NCBI GenBank assembly: GCA_000402775.1
Contig: AQSC01000030.1
Coordinates: 1-18,306 of the forward strand
DNA: 18,306 nt
DNA from: Euryarchaeota archaeon SCGC AAA252-I15
GTDB taxonomy: Archaea > Altiarchaeota > Altiarchaeia > IMC4 > SCGC-AAA252-I15
Direction: 5' to 3'
Numbering within the stretch: the stretch's first letter is position 1; each line of letters opens with the position of its first letter. The notes below the pieces were generated by a model. It was given only the letters and a program-made list of their open reading frames with translations. It had not been told where the DNA came from and ran no database searches. Of the stretch, positions 1 to 9,213 are shown one piece after another. The translations under genes were made by a program, and so were the position numbers.

Positions 1-2
1 CA

Positions 3-776
3 TTCAATTTTCTAGTAGTGTTGGTTTGCGGCCTTTTGATCTACACTACGGCAATGCCGTACATAAGCTACATGGACGTGGTTTCACCTGAAAAATTCAC
101 TTTTAACGGGAGGTACGCCACTTATACTATATTGTATATTAACCTTCTTCTCGGATTGTTCAACGTCGTCCCAGGCTTTCCCATGGACGGCGGACGCGTG
201 CTCCGGTCAATGCTCGCGTTGAAGATGGATTACCTCCGCGCTACTGAGCTTTCGGTTTCCGTGGGGCAGCGGTTTATTTTTCCCCTCCTTTTTGTTGTGG
301 GAATCTTTGACGGAAACGTCATACTCGCATTAATATCTGTTGTGCTTTTTGTGGCGAGCGGGGGCGAGCTTAAGATGGTGAAGCTGAAAAACGCTTTGAG
401 GGGTTTGACGGTGGCGGACATTTCTGTCAGGAATATTCCAAAAGTAGATGGTTCCATGCGGACTAGGGATTTCGTAGACTCCCTTGAAAAAGAATTTGAA
501 ACCCACTACATAGTTTACGGGGAAGGGGGGCGAGTCCAAGGAGTGTTAAACACGACTGAAATACGGTCGAAAGATTTTGATAAACAATTATCAGCTCTCG
601 CAACGCAAGACTATGAAATACTTGATGCAAGTCGCCTTGCCTCAGACTCCCTGAAAGAATTACTGTCAAACGATTTTATTTTAGTCGTATCCGACAAAAA
701 AGTGGCAGGTTATGTAACGCCCAGAAACGTGTCTGAAGCTTACAAATTTCACAGACTGAAAAAAGCGATAAGATAG
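3..776 (+). CDS. Site-2-type (M50) membrane metalloprotease with CBS-like tail, 5'-truncated
   Basis: This gene is open to the left edge of the window; frame 3 reads FNFLVV before the first internal GTG at 18, so that GTG is not a true start. The visible 258 residues hold hydrophobic segments and, at about residues 54-65, the motif NVVPGFPMDGGR, the second conserved motif of S2P/M50 intramembrane zinc proteases, which supplies an Asp zinc ligand. The first motif, HExxH, must lie upstream of the window and cannot be checked. More membrane segments follow (about 90-120). A soluble tail from about residue 132 to the end (starting LTVADI, later YIVYGEGGRVQGVLN and ILVVSDKKVAGYV) resembles a degenerate pair of CBS domains, common in this family. 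Members cut membrane proteins within the bilayer; the substrate here is unknown. The next gene starts 34 bases downstream on the same strand. Confidence 0.85.
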   Translation, partial: FNFLVVLVCGLLIYTTAMPYISYMDVVSPEKFTFNGRYATYTILYINLLLGLFNVVPGFPMDGGRVLRSMLALKMDYLRATELSVSVGQRFIFPLLFVVGIFDGNVILALISVVLFVASGGELKMVKLKNALRGLTVADISVRNIPKVDGSMRTRDFVDSLEKEFETHYIVYGEGGRVQGVLNTTEIRSKDFDKQLSALATQDYEILDASRLASDSLKELLSNDFILVVSDKKVAGYVTPRNVSEAYKFHRLKKAIR

Positions 777-789
777 CTTTTTTACATGC

Positions 790-798
790 TTTATACTA
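790..798 (+). promoter_or_regulatory. TATA-like box before the giant surface-protein gene
   Basis: TTTATACTA lies in the short gap after the protease gene. Its centre is only about 16 bases before the ATG at 811 but about 52 bases before an in-frame ATG at 847. As archaeal transcription normally starts about 25-27 bases after the TATA centre, a transcript from this box would begin near 820, inside the longer reading frame. Either the start codon is 847 or the gene is read from an upstream promoter. Confidence 0.35.
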
Positions 799-810
799 AT
801 ATCTTCTGGT

Positions 811-3800
811 ATGAGTAAAGCAACCCGCTCCCGTATTAGAAGAAGCATGACTTTATTCTTCACACTAGTCGCCCTACTGTGTCTTTCAGCAGGCCATTCA
901 GACATCTCGTGCAGGAATAGTAAGGAGATTTGCGCTAGAGGCGGGGCACCTGCAAACGACCCATGGTATGGGTTCGTCTTAGTAACCGAAAACGGATACT
1001 ATCATCCAGACCCAGATTATTCAAAGGCTTATAATGCCCGGCACGAGGAACTGGACCCTATTGGGTTTAGTAGTCATTATGGAGATATTTCCGCGGCTAC
1101 TTGTTTTATTCGAGTAGTTGCAGTGTTTTCCAGTGGAGAATACCAGTGCTATAATTACTCGACCGACACTTGGAGTCAAGCATTGTGCTCTCAATTAGGG
1201 ACTGGTGTGTGTCCTGGAGGGGATCCGATTTGCCTTACAAACAAGACTGATGCATTCAGCGGTAGATACACTGTTTTAGGCGAGATAGCCAAGATGTTTC
1301 CAAAGGTAATCAACTCGTCGGTAAATGTTGCCGCTGAAACAGCAAGGATTGGAAATTTCGTAGTTGTTGATGACGACTGGATGGTGATCGGTGTCAACGA
1401 AGAAAACTACGTCAGAGACTTGTGGTCTCAAGAAAAGAAAAGCGGGAACAAAGACTATGAGAGCGCTCAGTGGTACATTATTTACACTCTTGCCCGCCTC
1501 TGCGATATTGTCGGGCCGATAAACGACACGAGAATCTGTAAGCGAAACATGATTTTCGACAGGGATTATCGGAATATGCAGCACCTTGAGATTGGTGAGG
1601 TTTACCCGACCATCATCGATAAGATGAATTTTCAGGATTGTCTTTGGTTTATGGTGGATTACGGGAAATTCCATTATTATCCGGGAGTCATGATCGTGTT
1701 GCTCAACAGGTCGAAGTTTGGAACCCATAAAGGCTTTATGTTCAACGCGATCGTCGACCAGGAAAGCCAGTTCATAAACCACATTTATATTGAGTCGCTT
1801 GAGACGGGAGTTTATGGCGGCGGGGTTGAAGGCCACACTTGCTGTAATGTTCTTACTGGAAACAATTGGAATTATGAGTGTGTGCCAGTGCAAACGTGCG
1901 TAAGCGACGCAGCATGCATTTGGAGTACCCGCGAGACTGGAGGGTGTGTGGAGGCGGCTATTTCGAATTGTCCGGATTGTACCGGTCAGGATACGCATTT
2001 AATCACTCAGGCTTTAAAGGGGTGGAATAGTAATGCAGGGGATAGACTGTTTGGTTGTGACTGGTGTGGAGAAGGAGCTTACACTTGTTCTATGGGTGCG
2101 GCTTTGGCGGACTACATTGCCATGGTGGGAGTGAATGTTGCATACCCTACGATTCCTTGGCCGTCATTTTTTAATAGCGCACTTACTTCATGCGGGTATT
2201 ACAGACCTTGGATTATGGATCATTGGGTTACGGGCGGAAACCCTGATGAGGACTGTAATTGCCTGACCGGCTGGAAGAGGACTTTCGTCGACCGTATAGG
2301 CCGGGTTAATTTCATGTGCACTCAAGCTGAATGTGAAGAGTGTGCGCGCAGGGGTTATGGATGCCAGTGGGAGACTGGGTCGACTAACGGCTGCTACAAT
2401 TGCAGGGACCCCACACCCCACGGCCGCCCGGATACGCTCATAATCGATAATTCAGTCAGATCCATCGAAACCATTATTAACGCCTCGTTCGTACGCGAGA
2501 ATTCCGTTCACTGGGATGGCGCATCATTTGCGTGTGGACACAACACTGGGAGAGGATACGAAATTAATATTAGCTTTCTAGGAGCGAAGGGATGCCAGGA
2601 CGCGCCGGGTGCAGCAGGATCCGAGATAGGGTGCGCGCAATACGATTGTATGGTCCCCTGGAACCCTTCAGCAGATTCAGTGTACGGCGGAAACTTCGAC
2701 CACCCGGCTTATAATCGAAACAGGCAGGGTTGGGACCTTCCCAACAGGGGTGGGGGAGTCACATTCCAACCGGATTCTGAAAACTGGAATTTCGACTACT
2801 CAAGCTACCTAAGCCTCACTGATCCGGAATACTGTTCAGACTGGGGCGGTACAGAAGTGCCCTGGTTTTGGGGTGACAGGTACACTACATGCGACTTCAA
2901 AACCTTTGTTGACGAGCCCGGCTGGACCTGCAACTGCACTCGACCCGAACACCCTCCAAAAGACCACACACCATGCCTATGCCCTGGTGAAGGAGGAGCG
3001 GACGTTCCACTTCCAGTTTCAATAACCAGTTGCCTTACAGAAGCATGCTACACTTATCTTGGATCTTATTATAGACTATTTAATAGGGATACTGTCTGGG
3101 CTAACACGTTCAAGATAAGCCCTGAAGTCTCAAACGTGACTATTGAATCATGCTCGGCAAGGGTTAATTGCCAGGAGACTGCAAACCACCTCGCGTGGGC
3201 GTGGGGGGATTTGGGTGTTACTGATAGGGAACTCATCTGCAATGACATGGCCTCTGATCTCGTTTGTGGAGGCTGCTTTTACCAGGGACCGCCGTTTGGT
3301 GGACGGTGCATGGATTGTGTTGATGGTTCAGCAACACCTCCAGTTGAAATAATTGAATGCAACGACTACCAAGACCAGCAAACCTGTAGTGGCAATGGTT
3401 GTGGATTCGTCGGAGGGTGCTTTTGGGATACCCATACGGGTACGGGTAGTTGCGAGAAATGCCCGCCTGGAGGGTCTGTCTCAGGGTGTAGGAAGTATGG
3501 GAGCTTCGATATTTGCGAGAGAGATTCGTGTGAATTCAAAGAGTGTGGTTGGGACATGATAACGCAGACTTGCCAACCCCACGGTTGGGGGGATTTAAAC
3601 TGCACTCAAATGTGCGGAAACATTGGTGACGAATGTGATATTCGGGAGTGTAAACTTGCCTCAATCGTAACTAAGGAAGGGTGTACTTACGAGACTTGGG
3701 AGCCTGGAGCACCGGGTAGTGTTGACGATAACTGCCTCTCTTGCGACCGATTTCAGGGGGGGAAGTGTGGGTGGTATGCGACACAAGGTTCGTGCAAAGA

Positions 3801-6800
3801 TGATTTATGCAATTTTGGTTGCTGGTGGTGGTATGCAAACGACGGTCACGAGGAGTGTAGGACCTGCAGCCTCGCAATGTCTTCCGGCTGTTCTATATAC
3901 AATAAGCCTGAAAATTGTCTGAAAAACCCCTGCCGCATCGACGGCGGGTGTGGGATGAATGTTGCAGACAAGTGTATTTCATGCAACTTCATAGACACTT
4001 GCAAGGATTACGGCCAACAAACTTGTTTCGAGAATCCTTGCGGTATTACTGGAGGATGCGGTTGGGACCCGAGGCCGGGTGACGGGGAATGCAAACCAGC
4101 AGGATCATTAAGTGGTCCGGATAATTATTGCTATAAGGTTAAGGACGGTGGAAGCTCCCCGCCAATTAAAGAATGTCTAAGAGACGTGTCAAATCTGGTT
4201 GAGAATGGTTGTTGGGCTGGACTAATTTCAGGGAGTTGGGGTTGCGACAACTGTGATGGAAGCAGCGGGTATCCCGTTAAGTCCTGCCAGGATTATTCGA
4301 GTGGATACAACACGTCCAAACTTTCTGATGGTGGTAAGGGCGGCTGCATGCGCGACGACTGTAATGTCGGGCCTTGTGTATGGGTTGACGACGCAATCGG
4401 GGAGAGGTGCATTCCCGCCTTAAACGCGGAACCGGGAGAGGGTTTCGGATGGATTAGAAGTGGAGGTACAAGCGGAGATGTACCCCAAGACCGTGGAGGA
4501 AACCTTGGCGGCGGGGATTTCACAGTACATGTTGGAGGTGGTGCAAACATCCCCAACCAGTCGGAAGCTGAAGGCTTCAATTACTCTGAAAGATACTTTA
4601 GGAACGGCTCCATCTGGTCTGAAGTAAAAGAAATGGACACACTCCACGTCCTGCTCGACTACAAGAGTGAGGAAGCGACTCACGCGCGGGCTACAGACGG
4701 TGCCGACATCGTCCCAACCTGCGGGTGGGACAATCTTATGGCCTGTGACATAAGTACGCTGCGCTGCGGGTCTTGGACGGTCAACTCCTTAAGCGAATTC
4801 AACTTCGGTGATTACTGGTGGCCCATGCGCAGGAGGGTGCCCGTATCCAACCCAACCATCAGCAATCCACCTCCACCCCAAGTCTGTGGGAAACTGTGCG
4901 CCAAGAAGGTGATTATGTGGCCCAGATACTTTGCGGATTCCGCCCACGACCAGCAGATTAACAATGAGGCGGACAAGTATTGGAATATGATTCGCGGAGG
5001 GTTTTTGAATCTTACCGTTAATGAGACGGAGATTGGAACAGGCAGCAACGAGATGACCCTTCAAAGCGGGTGGACTATGGACCCCACCCGAGACCCCCCG
5101 TTTTCATATAGGGGCAATATTCTTCCACCGCCAAGCCACCCTTACACGCAGCTTAACTGGTTTAACATGCCGGTTACGGACGCTTGGTCTCTTAAGGATA
5201 CAACCCAAAACATTAGCATTACCGGAAACCTCACTTACAATATGACCTTGGTCAGAAAGCCTCTTGCAATGCAGTGTCTTTGGGACAGTTGCCTCCATAA
5301 TACGGGCTGGGCAACGGGGGGGACCTGCGCGGATGCGACCGACGACCTCGACCGCTGGCTTATGGACGAATTCCAGTGCGATGGAACCTGTCCCTGCAGC
5401 ACAAAGGACGGAAACGAGTACTATATGCAGAATCAGGTCAACAGCCCCGACATGGACCCTTACTCCTGCAGCTTCCCCTGGTACGACGGATGGTTACAGT
5501 GCATGCAATACACCCAGCGTTACGACGAAGATGGAAACCCCTCCGAGTGCAAATGTGCTAGCTGGAATGGGACGGATTGGGAGTGGAACTTGATATGGCA
5601 GTTCAGGTGTGTTGCCTGCTGGACTCACGATAAATGCGATTACCCTCTGGTGAATGAATCTAACGGGCTTTTCCTAGAGACCTGGAACGACACTTCCAGT
5701 GTATGGGTTTTCCCATACGGAGAAAACTTTTCAATCAGCAGGCCGCTTACCGGAGACCACCCCACAGACGACCTTAAGATAGACATGTCAGGGTACATAG
5801 ACAAACACGGTTTATACAATATTACAGGCCACATCAAGTTTAAGGCTGAACCAGACATTCTAAACGGATTCGACATAATATTCCCTGAAAGATATGAAAT
5901 GATTTATAATGCAAAGAGTTATCCAGTAGAGCATGAATTATACAGGACTCTAAAGACGTGGGAGAGGGATGAATGCATTCACAGGGATACTAGTGGTGGT
6001 GGTATGCTGGCAGGTACCTATCCAGGGGATGATTCACTCGTCTGGTGTCCAGAGGCTGATGGGACGCCAGATTACCTAGAATGTATTGACTATCCCGCAT
6101 ACAGATACTTGAAACCCAAGAATACGAAAGAATATGAGTCTCAACTCGTATGGTGCATCGACGAGCAGACGAAAGTCTTCTTCGGCATGCTCCAGGAATT
6201 CCGCCAACCTGGAAACGCATTCCTCCAGCTCACTAATAATCCAGTGAAAAAGTATTACCACATTAATGACAAGTATATGGCACTCGACAAGAATTATTCC
6301 TTAGAACTTCCGATTTATGGCATTGATGCGGGTTGGCTTAAGTTTGACTGGTCTTGGGTTGATCCGAGTCTTTCCTTGGGTGTTGCGAGAAATTTCCACG
6401 AGGACGAAGAGACTTATTATGACGTTGCGGCATTTTACCCGCGCTTTAAACCTCCAAGCCGGCAGTACGGAACCTTGTATCGCAATTACACTGTCACTGA
6501 AGTTTACGGTCGAAAGATTAGCAAGTACGCCGACGTCTCAGGTTTAGTAAAGTATGATGGCATTAACGGTATTTACCACGTCTACTTCACGTCCAAGACC
6601 CTTCCAGTGGATTCAGTCAGGACTGCTACAGTCAGGTTTTTCACTCACTTAAGAAGTTTTGAAACTCCCTTAATCGGTCCTGGACCTGGTAGCGTGGTTA
6701 CAAACCGTATTGGAGAGAGGGATCCTGCAGAGATTTTAATTTCCATCGCAGGCACCATGGAGGCTTACACTGACGCGACCATTTCAGCAATGCTTTTACC

Positions 6801-7176
6801 CACACCATCCTTGGACCCTGAACCCACCATCTACATTTCAATAGGACCGCCCTACAACAAGCACATTGCAATTCCAGACGGAGGATCCTATACATTAAGA
6901 CTGGAGAACAGTAAGGCAGTCGTGAAAGCACTATACAACGGGTATTGGGATGACACCGCGAATTCAGGGACCAAAATCGCAAAAGCTGAAGAAATTATTT
7001 TCCCCCAATACACCCTGAACCCGCTCATCCAGACGAGAGTTTTCCTCCTGCTTGTAATAGGTTTTGCAGTTATTGTTTCATACCGTTTTTTCATGAGCAA
7101 GAGGATGGACTATTACACTATGATGCAGGAGTCGGGTTTGTATGAGATGTTCAAGGACTTTTTCGGCTTCAAGTAG
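811..7176 (+). CDS. Giant Cys-rich type I membrane surface protein (2121 aa)
   Basis: I recognise no named family. A basic N-terminus (MSKATRSRIRRS) is followed by a hydrophobic signal peptide (TLFFTLVALLCLSAG). At the C-terminus is one membrane segment (about residues 2077-2094, VFLLLVIGFAVIVSYRFF) and a 27-residue tail starting with MSKR, so almost all the protein should lie outside the cell. The ectodomain has more than 20 N-x-S/T sequons, many Trp and Tyr, and many Cys. Residues about 850-1205 contain at least six Cys-rich repeats of roughly 30-45 residues, of the form C-x-x-Y, CxxxxC, CGW or CxW, CxxC. A related unit is near residue 503. Residues 1250-2070 look beta-rich with few Cys. 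Role inferred: surface adhesin, envelope component or contact protein. It is 33 bases before a TrbL-like membrane gene on the same strand. The start could be 811 or the ATG at 847; both keep the signal peptide. Confidence 0.8.
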   Translation: MSKATRSRIRRSMTLFFTLVALLCLSAGHSDISCRNSKEICARGGAPANDPWYGFVLVTENGYYHPDPDYSKAYNARHEELDPIGFSSHYGDISAATCFIRVVAVFSSGEYQCYNYSTDTWSQALCSQLGTGVCPGGDPICLTNKTDAFSGRYTVLGEIAKMFPKVINSSVNVAAETARIGNFVVVDDDWMVIGVNEENYVRDLWSQEKKSGNKDYESAQWYIIYTLARLCDIVGPINDTRICKRNMIFDRDYRNMQHLEIGEVYPTIIDKMNFQDCLWFMVDYGKFHYYPGVMIVLLNRSKFGTHKGFMFNAIVDQESQFINHIYIESLETGVYGGGVEGHTCCNVLTGNNWNYECVPVQTCVSDAACIWSTRETGGCVEAAISNCPDCTGQDTHLITQALKGWNSNAGDRLFGCDWCGEGAYTCSMGAALADYIAMVGVNVAYPTIPWPSFFNSALTSCGYYRPWIMDHWVTGGNPDEDCNCLTGWKRTFVDRIGRVNFMCTQAECEECARRGYGCQWETGSTNGCYNCRDPTPHGRPDTLIIDNSVRSIETIINASFVRENSVHWDGASFACGHNTGRGYEINISFLGAKGCQDAPGAAGSEIGCAQYDCMVPWNPSADSVYGGNFDHPAYNRNRQGWDLPNRGGGVTFQPDSENWNFDYSSYLSLTDPEYCSDWGGTEVPWFWGDRYTTCDFKTFVDEPGWTCNCTRPEHPPKDHTPCLCPGEGGADVPLPVSITSCLTEACYTYLGSYYRLFNRDTVWANTFKISPEVSNVTIESCSARVNCQETANHLAWAWGDLGVTDRELICNDMASDLVCGGCFYQGPPFGGRCMDCVDGSATPPVEIIECNDYQDQQTCSGNGCGFVGGCFWDTHTGTGSCEKCPPGGSVSGCRKYGSFDICERDSCEFKECGWDMITQTCQPHGWGDLNCTQMCGNIGDECDIRECKLASIVTKEGCTYETWEPGAPGSVDDNCLSCDRFQGGKCGWYATQGSCKDDLCNFGCWWWYANDGHEECRTCSLAMSSGCSIYNKPENCLKNPCRIDGGCGMNVADKCISCNFIDTCKDYGQQTCFENPCGITGGCGWDPRPGDGECKPAGSLSGPDNYCYKVKDGGSSPPIKECLRDVSNLVENGCWAGLISGSWGCDNCDGSSGYPVKSCQDYSSGYNTSKLSDGGKGGCMRDDCNVGPCVWVDDAIGERCIPALNAEPGEGFGWIRSGGTSGDVPQDRGGNLGGGDFTVHVGGGANIPNQSEAEGFNYSERYFRNGSIWSEVKEMDTLHVLLDYKSEEATHARATDGADIVPTCGWDNLMACDISTLRCGSWTVNSLSEFNFGDYWWPMRRRVPVSNPTISNPPPPQVCGKLCAKKVIMWPRYFADSAHDQQINNEADKYWNMIRGGFLNLTVNETEIGTGSNEMTLQSGWTMDPTRDPPFSYRGNILPPPSHPYTQLNWFNMPVTDAWSLKDTTQNISITGNLTYNMTLVRKPLAMQCLWDSCLHNTGWATGGTCADATDDLDRWLMDEFQCDGTCPCSTKDGNEYYMQNQVNSPDMDPYSCSFPWYDGWLQCMQYTQRYDEDGNPSECKCASWNGTDWEWNLIWQFRCVACWTHDKCDYPLVNESNGLFLETWNDTSSVWVFPYGENFSISRPLTGDHPTDDLKIDMSGYIDKHGLYNITGHIKFKAEPDILNGFDIIFPERYEMIYNAKSYPVEHELYRTLKTWERDECIHRDTSGGGMLAGTYPGDDSLVWCPEADGTPDYLECIDYPAYRYLKPKNTKEYESQLVWCIDEQTKVFFGMLQEFRQPGNAFLQLTNNPVKKYYHINDKYMALDKNYSLELPIYGIDAGWLKFDWSWVDPSLSLGVARNFHEDEETYYDVAAFYPRFKPPSRQYGTLYRNYTVTEVYGRKISKYADVSGLVKYDGINGIYHVYFTSKTLPVDSVRTATVRFFTHLRSFETPLIGPGPGSVVTNRIGERDPAEILISIAGTMEAYTDATISAMLLPTPSLDPEPTIYISIGPPYNKHIAIPDGGSYTLRLENSKAVVKALYNGYWDDTANSGTKIAKAEEIIFPQYTLNPLIQTRVFLLLVIGFAVIVSYRFFMSKRMDYYTMMQESGLYEMFKDFFGFK

Positions 7177-7179
7177 CCC

Positions 7180-7187
7180 TTTAAAAG
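7180..7187 (+). promoter_or_regulatory. TATA-like box for the TrbL-like gene
   Basis: TTTAAAAG starts four bases after the stop codon of the giant gene and is centred about 26 bases before the ATG at 7210. No Shine-Dalgarno sequence precedes that ATG. The spacing is that of a leaderless archaeal promoter, so this gene may have its own start even though it follows the giant gene closely. Confidence 0.4.
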
Positions 7188-7209
7188 CCGATAAACCAAA
7201 TAATTTACG

Positions 7210-9213
7210 ATGAAAACACCATCCAAAACCGTGGTGGCGCTCGCAGTACTTGTTGTTTTTGCGTCTCTTGCCTGCGCTTCGTCATTGGAGGAGGTAACAT
7301 CAGTTCCGGATTTCTTTGCCTGGTTATTCACCTGCTTTATTGACGGGATAGTTAGCATGCTGAACGCTATTTTGGGCAAGTTCTTCGATATTATGGAGGT
7401 CAGCCTCCTTTCCAAACCCACTCTTTACCCGCTCATGGATGCTGGAGGAAACCTCACGTCCTCTGGCTTGATTTTCAGCGAGTTTATGAAGATTCTAGTC
7501 CCCTTATTCGTGTTCAGCGTGATGGTGAGCGGCGCATACATGGTTTTTATGGCGCATTCCCCGAGCGGTAGGGCGCAGGCGAAGATGATTTTCGACAAGC
7601 TTTTAGTGGCCTTGATTATCATCCCCCTCTCCCCCGCATTGTATGAAGTATTGTTGGAGACTAATCAGGTTTTAACTGTGAGTGTAGTCCAGGTTATCAA
7701 GTTGGATATCATCTCCGGCCAGGGGACTTTAGGTGATGTATTCTACTCTTCGGTTTCAAACGCCCCAATATCTGCGAAAATCGTTTTCGTCTTTCTCTAT
7801 ATGAGTATACTGGAGTTTGCATTGCTGGCCCTCATGACCATGTACATGAGGTATCTAATAGTCTTGACCATGGGTTTTGTCTTCCCCTTCACACTATTTA
7901 TGTACCTGCACGACTGGACTAAAGCACAGGGGACTCGCCTACTAAAGTTCACGTTAATCTGGGTTTACGCACCCACAATCATGGCTGTCTGGCTTGCCAT
8001 AGGCGCTTCCACACTAGCCGCATCCAGCAAGACGGGTAGTTTCGTAATGGCTGCGGGCGCGCCCTTCTTCCTAATAGTCTCCCTCGCAATGGTTTTCGCA
8101 GCACCCTTAGTCATGAGCGGGATCATGAAGTGGCTTGGCGGGATCGTGTCGGCGGTTGGACAGCTCGTTCCGGGCTGGTGGGGAGTCGCATTCGCAGCTG
8201 TCGGAGGAGTAATGCAGGGTAAGAGTGTCGGCTCGATAACAGGTGTCGGCTTGAAAATCGGAGTAAATAAGATGTGGGGTGGGGGGAAAGCATTACTCGC
8301 GAAGGCGAAGGGAAGTAAAGGAGGCTCTTCCGCAGGGCTTATGGGAGGGAGCAAAGCAGGAAAAGCCTTTGCGGAGGCGGCCTCAGGCCCGGACGCTGAT
8401 GGAGGTATGCCAAAAGGGTCACCAGGAGGGAAAGGCAAGACTCCGGGCGGCGGTGCTGCCGGGAAAGCCGTTGAGGAAGGAGTTACTAAGGCAGGTGCCG
8501 CAGCGGGAGAGGCTGGAGGAAAAGCTGCAGGTTCAGCTGCGGGGGCTGCTATTGGAGGTGCAATTGGATCCGTCGTTCCGGGTGCTGGCACTGCAGCAGG
8601 GGCTAAGCTTGGTGCCAGAATTGGTGGAAAAGTCGGCGGAACAATTGGAAGGACTGTAGGTCAGGCTGCTGGGAAAGTTACCGGGAAAAGCTTGCGTGCT
8701 GGCATGAAGACTGCAGGAAAGACTGCTTGGGGAGCCATGAAGGGCGGCAGCATGGGTGCACTCAAGGGCCTTCCAAAACACGCGCTTAAGCCTTGGGGAT
8801 TGTTGAGCGCCGCGAAAGATGGAATTAAGGGCGCTTACACTGGGGGTAGGGAGGGTTTCCGAGATGCAAGGGCTGTTGGAAGAGGATTCGGGTCACCTAG
8901 GGGAAGCACTGGCGGGCGTGGTGGTGGAAGGCCGTTGAAGGCGGATGTTGGAGGGCCAGGCAGTTCCTCTTCTAGGGTAATGGGAGGAGACAAGCCGCCC
9001 CCTGAAAAAGAGAAGAAGAAGAAAAAGAGAGGGGAGGAGGAATCCCCTCAAGAGAAGCAGAAGAAGGCGGGAACTTTCTCGAACATGAAGGAGGAGATTG
9101 GAAGCCTCACCTACGATACGAGGGCGGGAGATAAGTGGGAGGGTCTTGGAGCCCGTCTCAACGGGATGGACGACGAGAATATGGCTGAAGACGAACCCAG
9201 CGAACTTGCTTAA
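7210..9213 (+). CDS. Polytopic TrbL/VirB6-like membrane protein with Gly/Ala/Lys-rich tail (667 aa)
   Basis: A signal-like first segment (residues 5-23) is followed by about seven hydrophobic segments, near residues 34-56, 92-115, 127-149, 189-210, 214-232, 246-270 and 280-334. The order, with an exported N-terminus, a cluster of helices and then a long soluble tail, resembles TrbL/VirB6-type inner-membrane subunits of type IV secretion and conjugation systems. This is fold-level resemblance; I see no diagnostic signature. The tail (340-667) is rich in Gly, Ala and Lys. Residues about 415-495 form a glycine-zipper-like stretch (GSAAGAAIGGAIG, ARIGGKVGGTIG), and about 598-617 is a Lys/Glu run (KEKKKKKRGEEE). 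Its position just after the giant surface protein suggests a joint export or contact apparatus. Its stop codon overlaps the convergent guaA stop by 4 bases. Alternative: an unrelated archaeal multi-pass protein. Confidence 0.65.
   Translation: MKTPSKTVVALAVLVVFASLACASSLEEVTSVPDFFAWLFTCFIDGIVSMLNAILGKFFDIMEVSLLSKPTLYPLMDAGGNLTSSGLIFSEFMKILVPLFVFSVMVSGAYMVFMAHSPSGRAQAKMIFDKLLVALIIIPLSPALYEVLLETNQVLTVSVVQVIKLDIISGQGTLGDVFYSSVSNAPISAKIVFVFLYMSILEFALLALMTMYMRYLIVLTMGFVFPFTLFMYLHDWTKAQGTRLLKFTLIWVYAPTIMAVWLAIGASTLAASSKTGSFVMAAGAPFFLIVSLAMVFAAPLVMSGIMKWLGGIVSAVGQLVPGWWGVAFAAVGGVMQGKSVGSITGVGLKIGVNKMWGGGKALLAKAKGSKGGSSAGLMGGSKAGKAFAEAASGPDADGGMPKGSPGGKGKTPGGGAAGKAVEEGVTKAGAAAGEAGGKAAGSAAGAAIGGAIGSVVPGAGTAAGAKLGARIGGKVGGTIGRTVGQAAGKVTGKSLRAGMKTAGKTAWGAMKGGSMGALKGLPKHALKPWGLLSAAKDGIKGAYTGGREGFRDARAVGRGFGSPRGSTGGRGGGRPLKADVGGPGSSSSRVMGGDKPPPEKEKKKKKRGEEESPQEKQKKAGTFSNMKEEIGSLTYDTRAGDKWEGLGARLNGMDDENMAEDEPSELA

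Noticed and set aside
18..776. GTG at 18 as the true start of the protease gene
   Set aside because: The frame is open upstream to base 3 and the M50 family needs an HExxH motif N-terminal to the visible part, so the gene is cut by the window edge.
1276..1998. 240-aa minus-strand ORF within the giant gene
   Set aside because: It is a shadow of the giant reading frame, with no recognisable motif, promoter or ribosome binding site.
3355..4430. Ferredoxin or multi-cluster iron-sulfur protein
   Set aside because: The Cys are in a signal-peptide-bearing ectodomain and do not form CxxCxxCxxxC patterns; disulfide modules fit better.
7965..8591. 208-aa Pro/Ala-rich minus-strand ORF
   Set aside because: It is complementary to the Gly/Ala-rich tail of the TrbL-like protein; the composition is explained by that strand.
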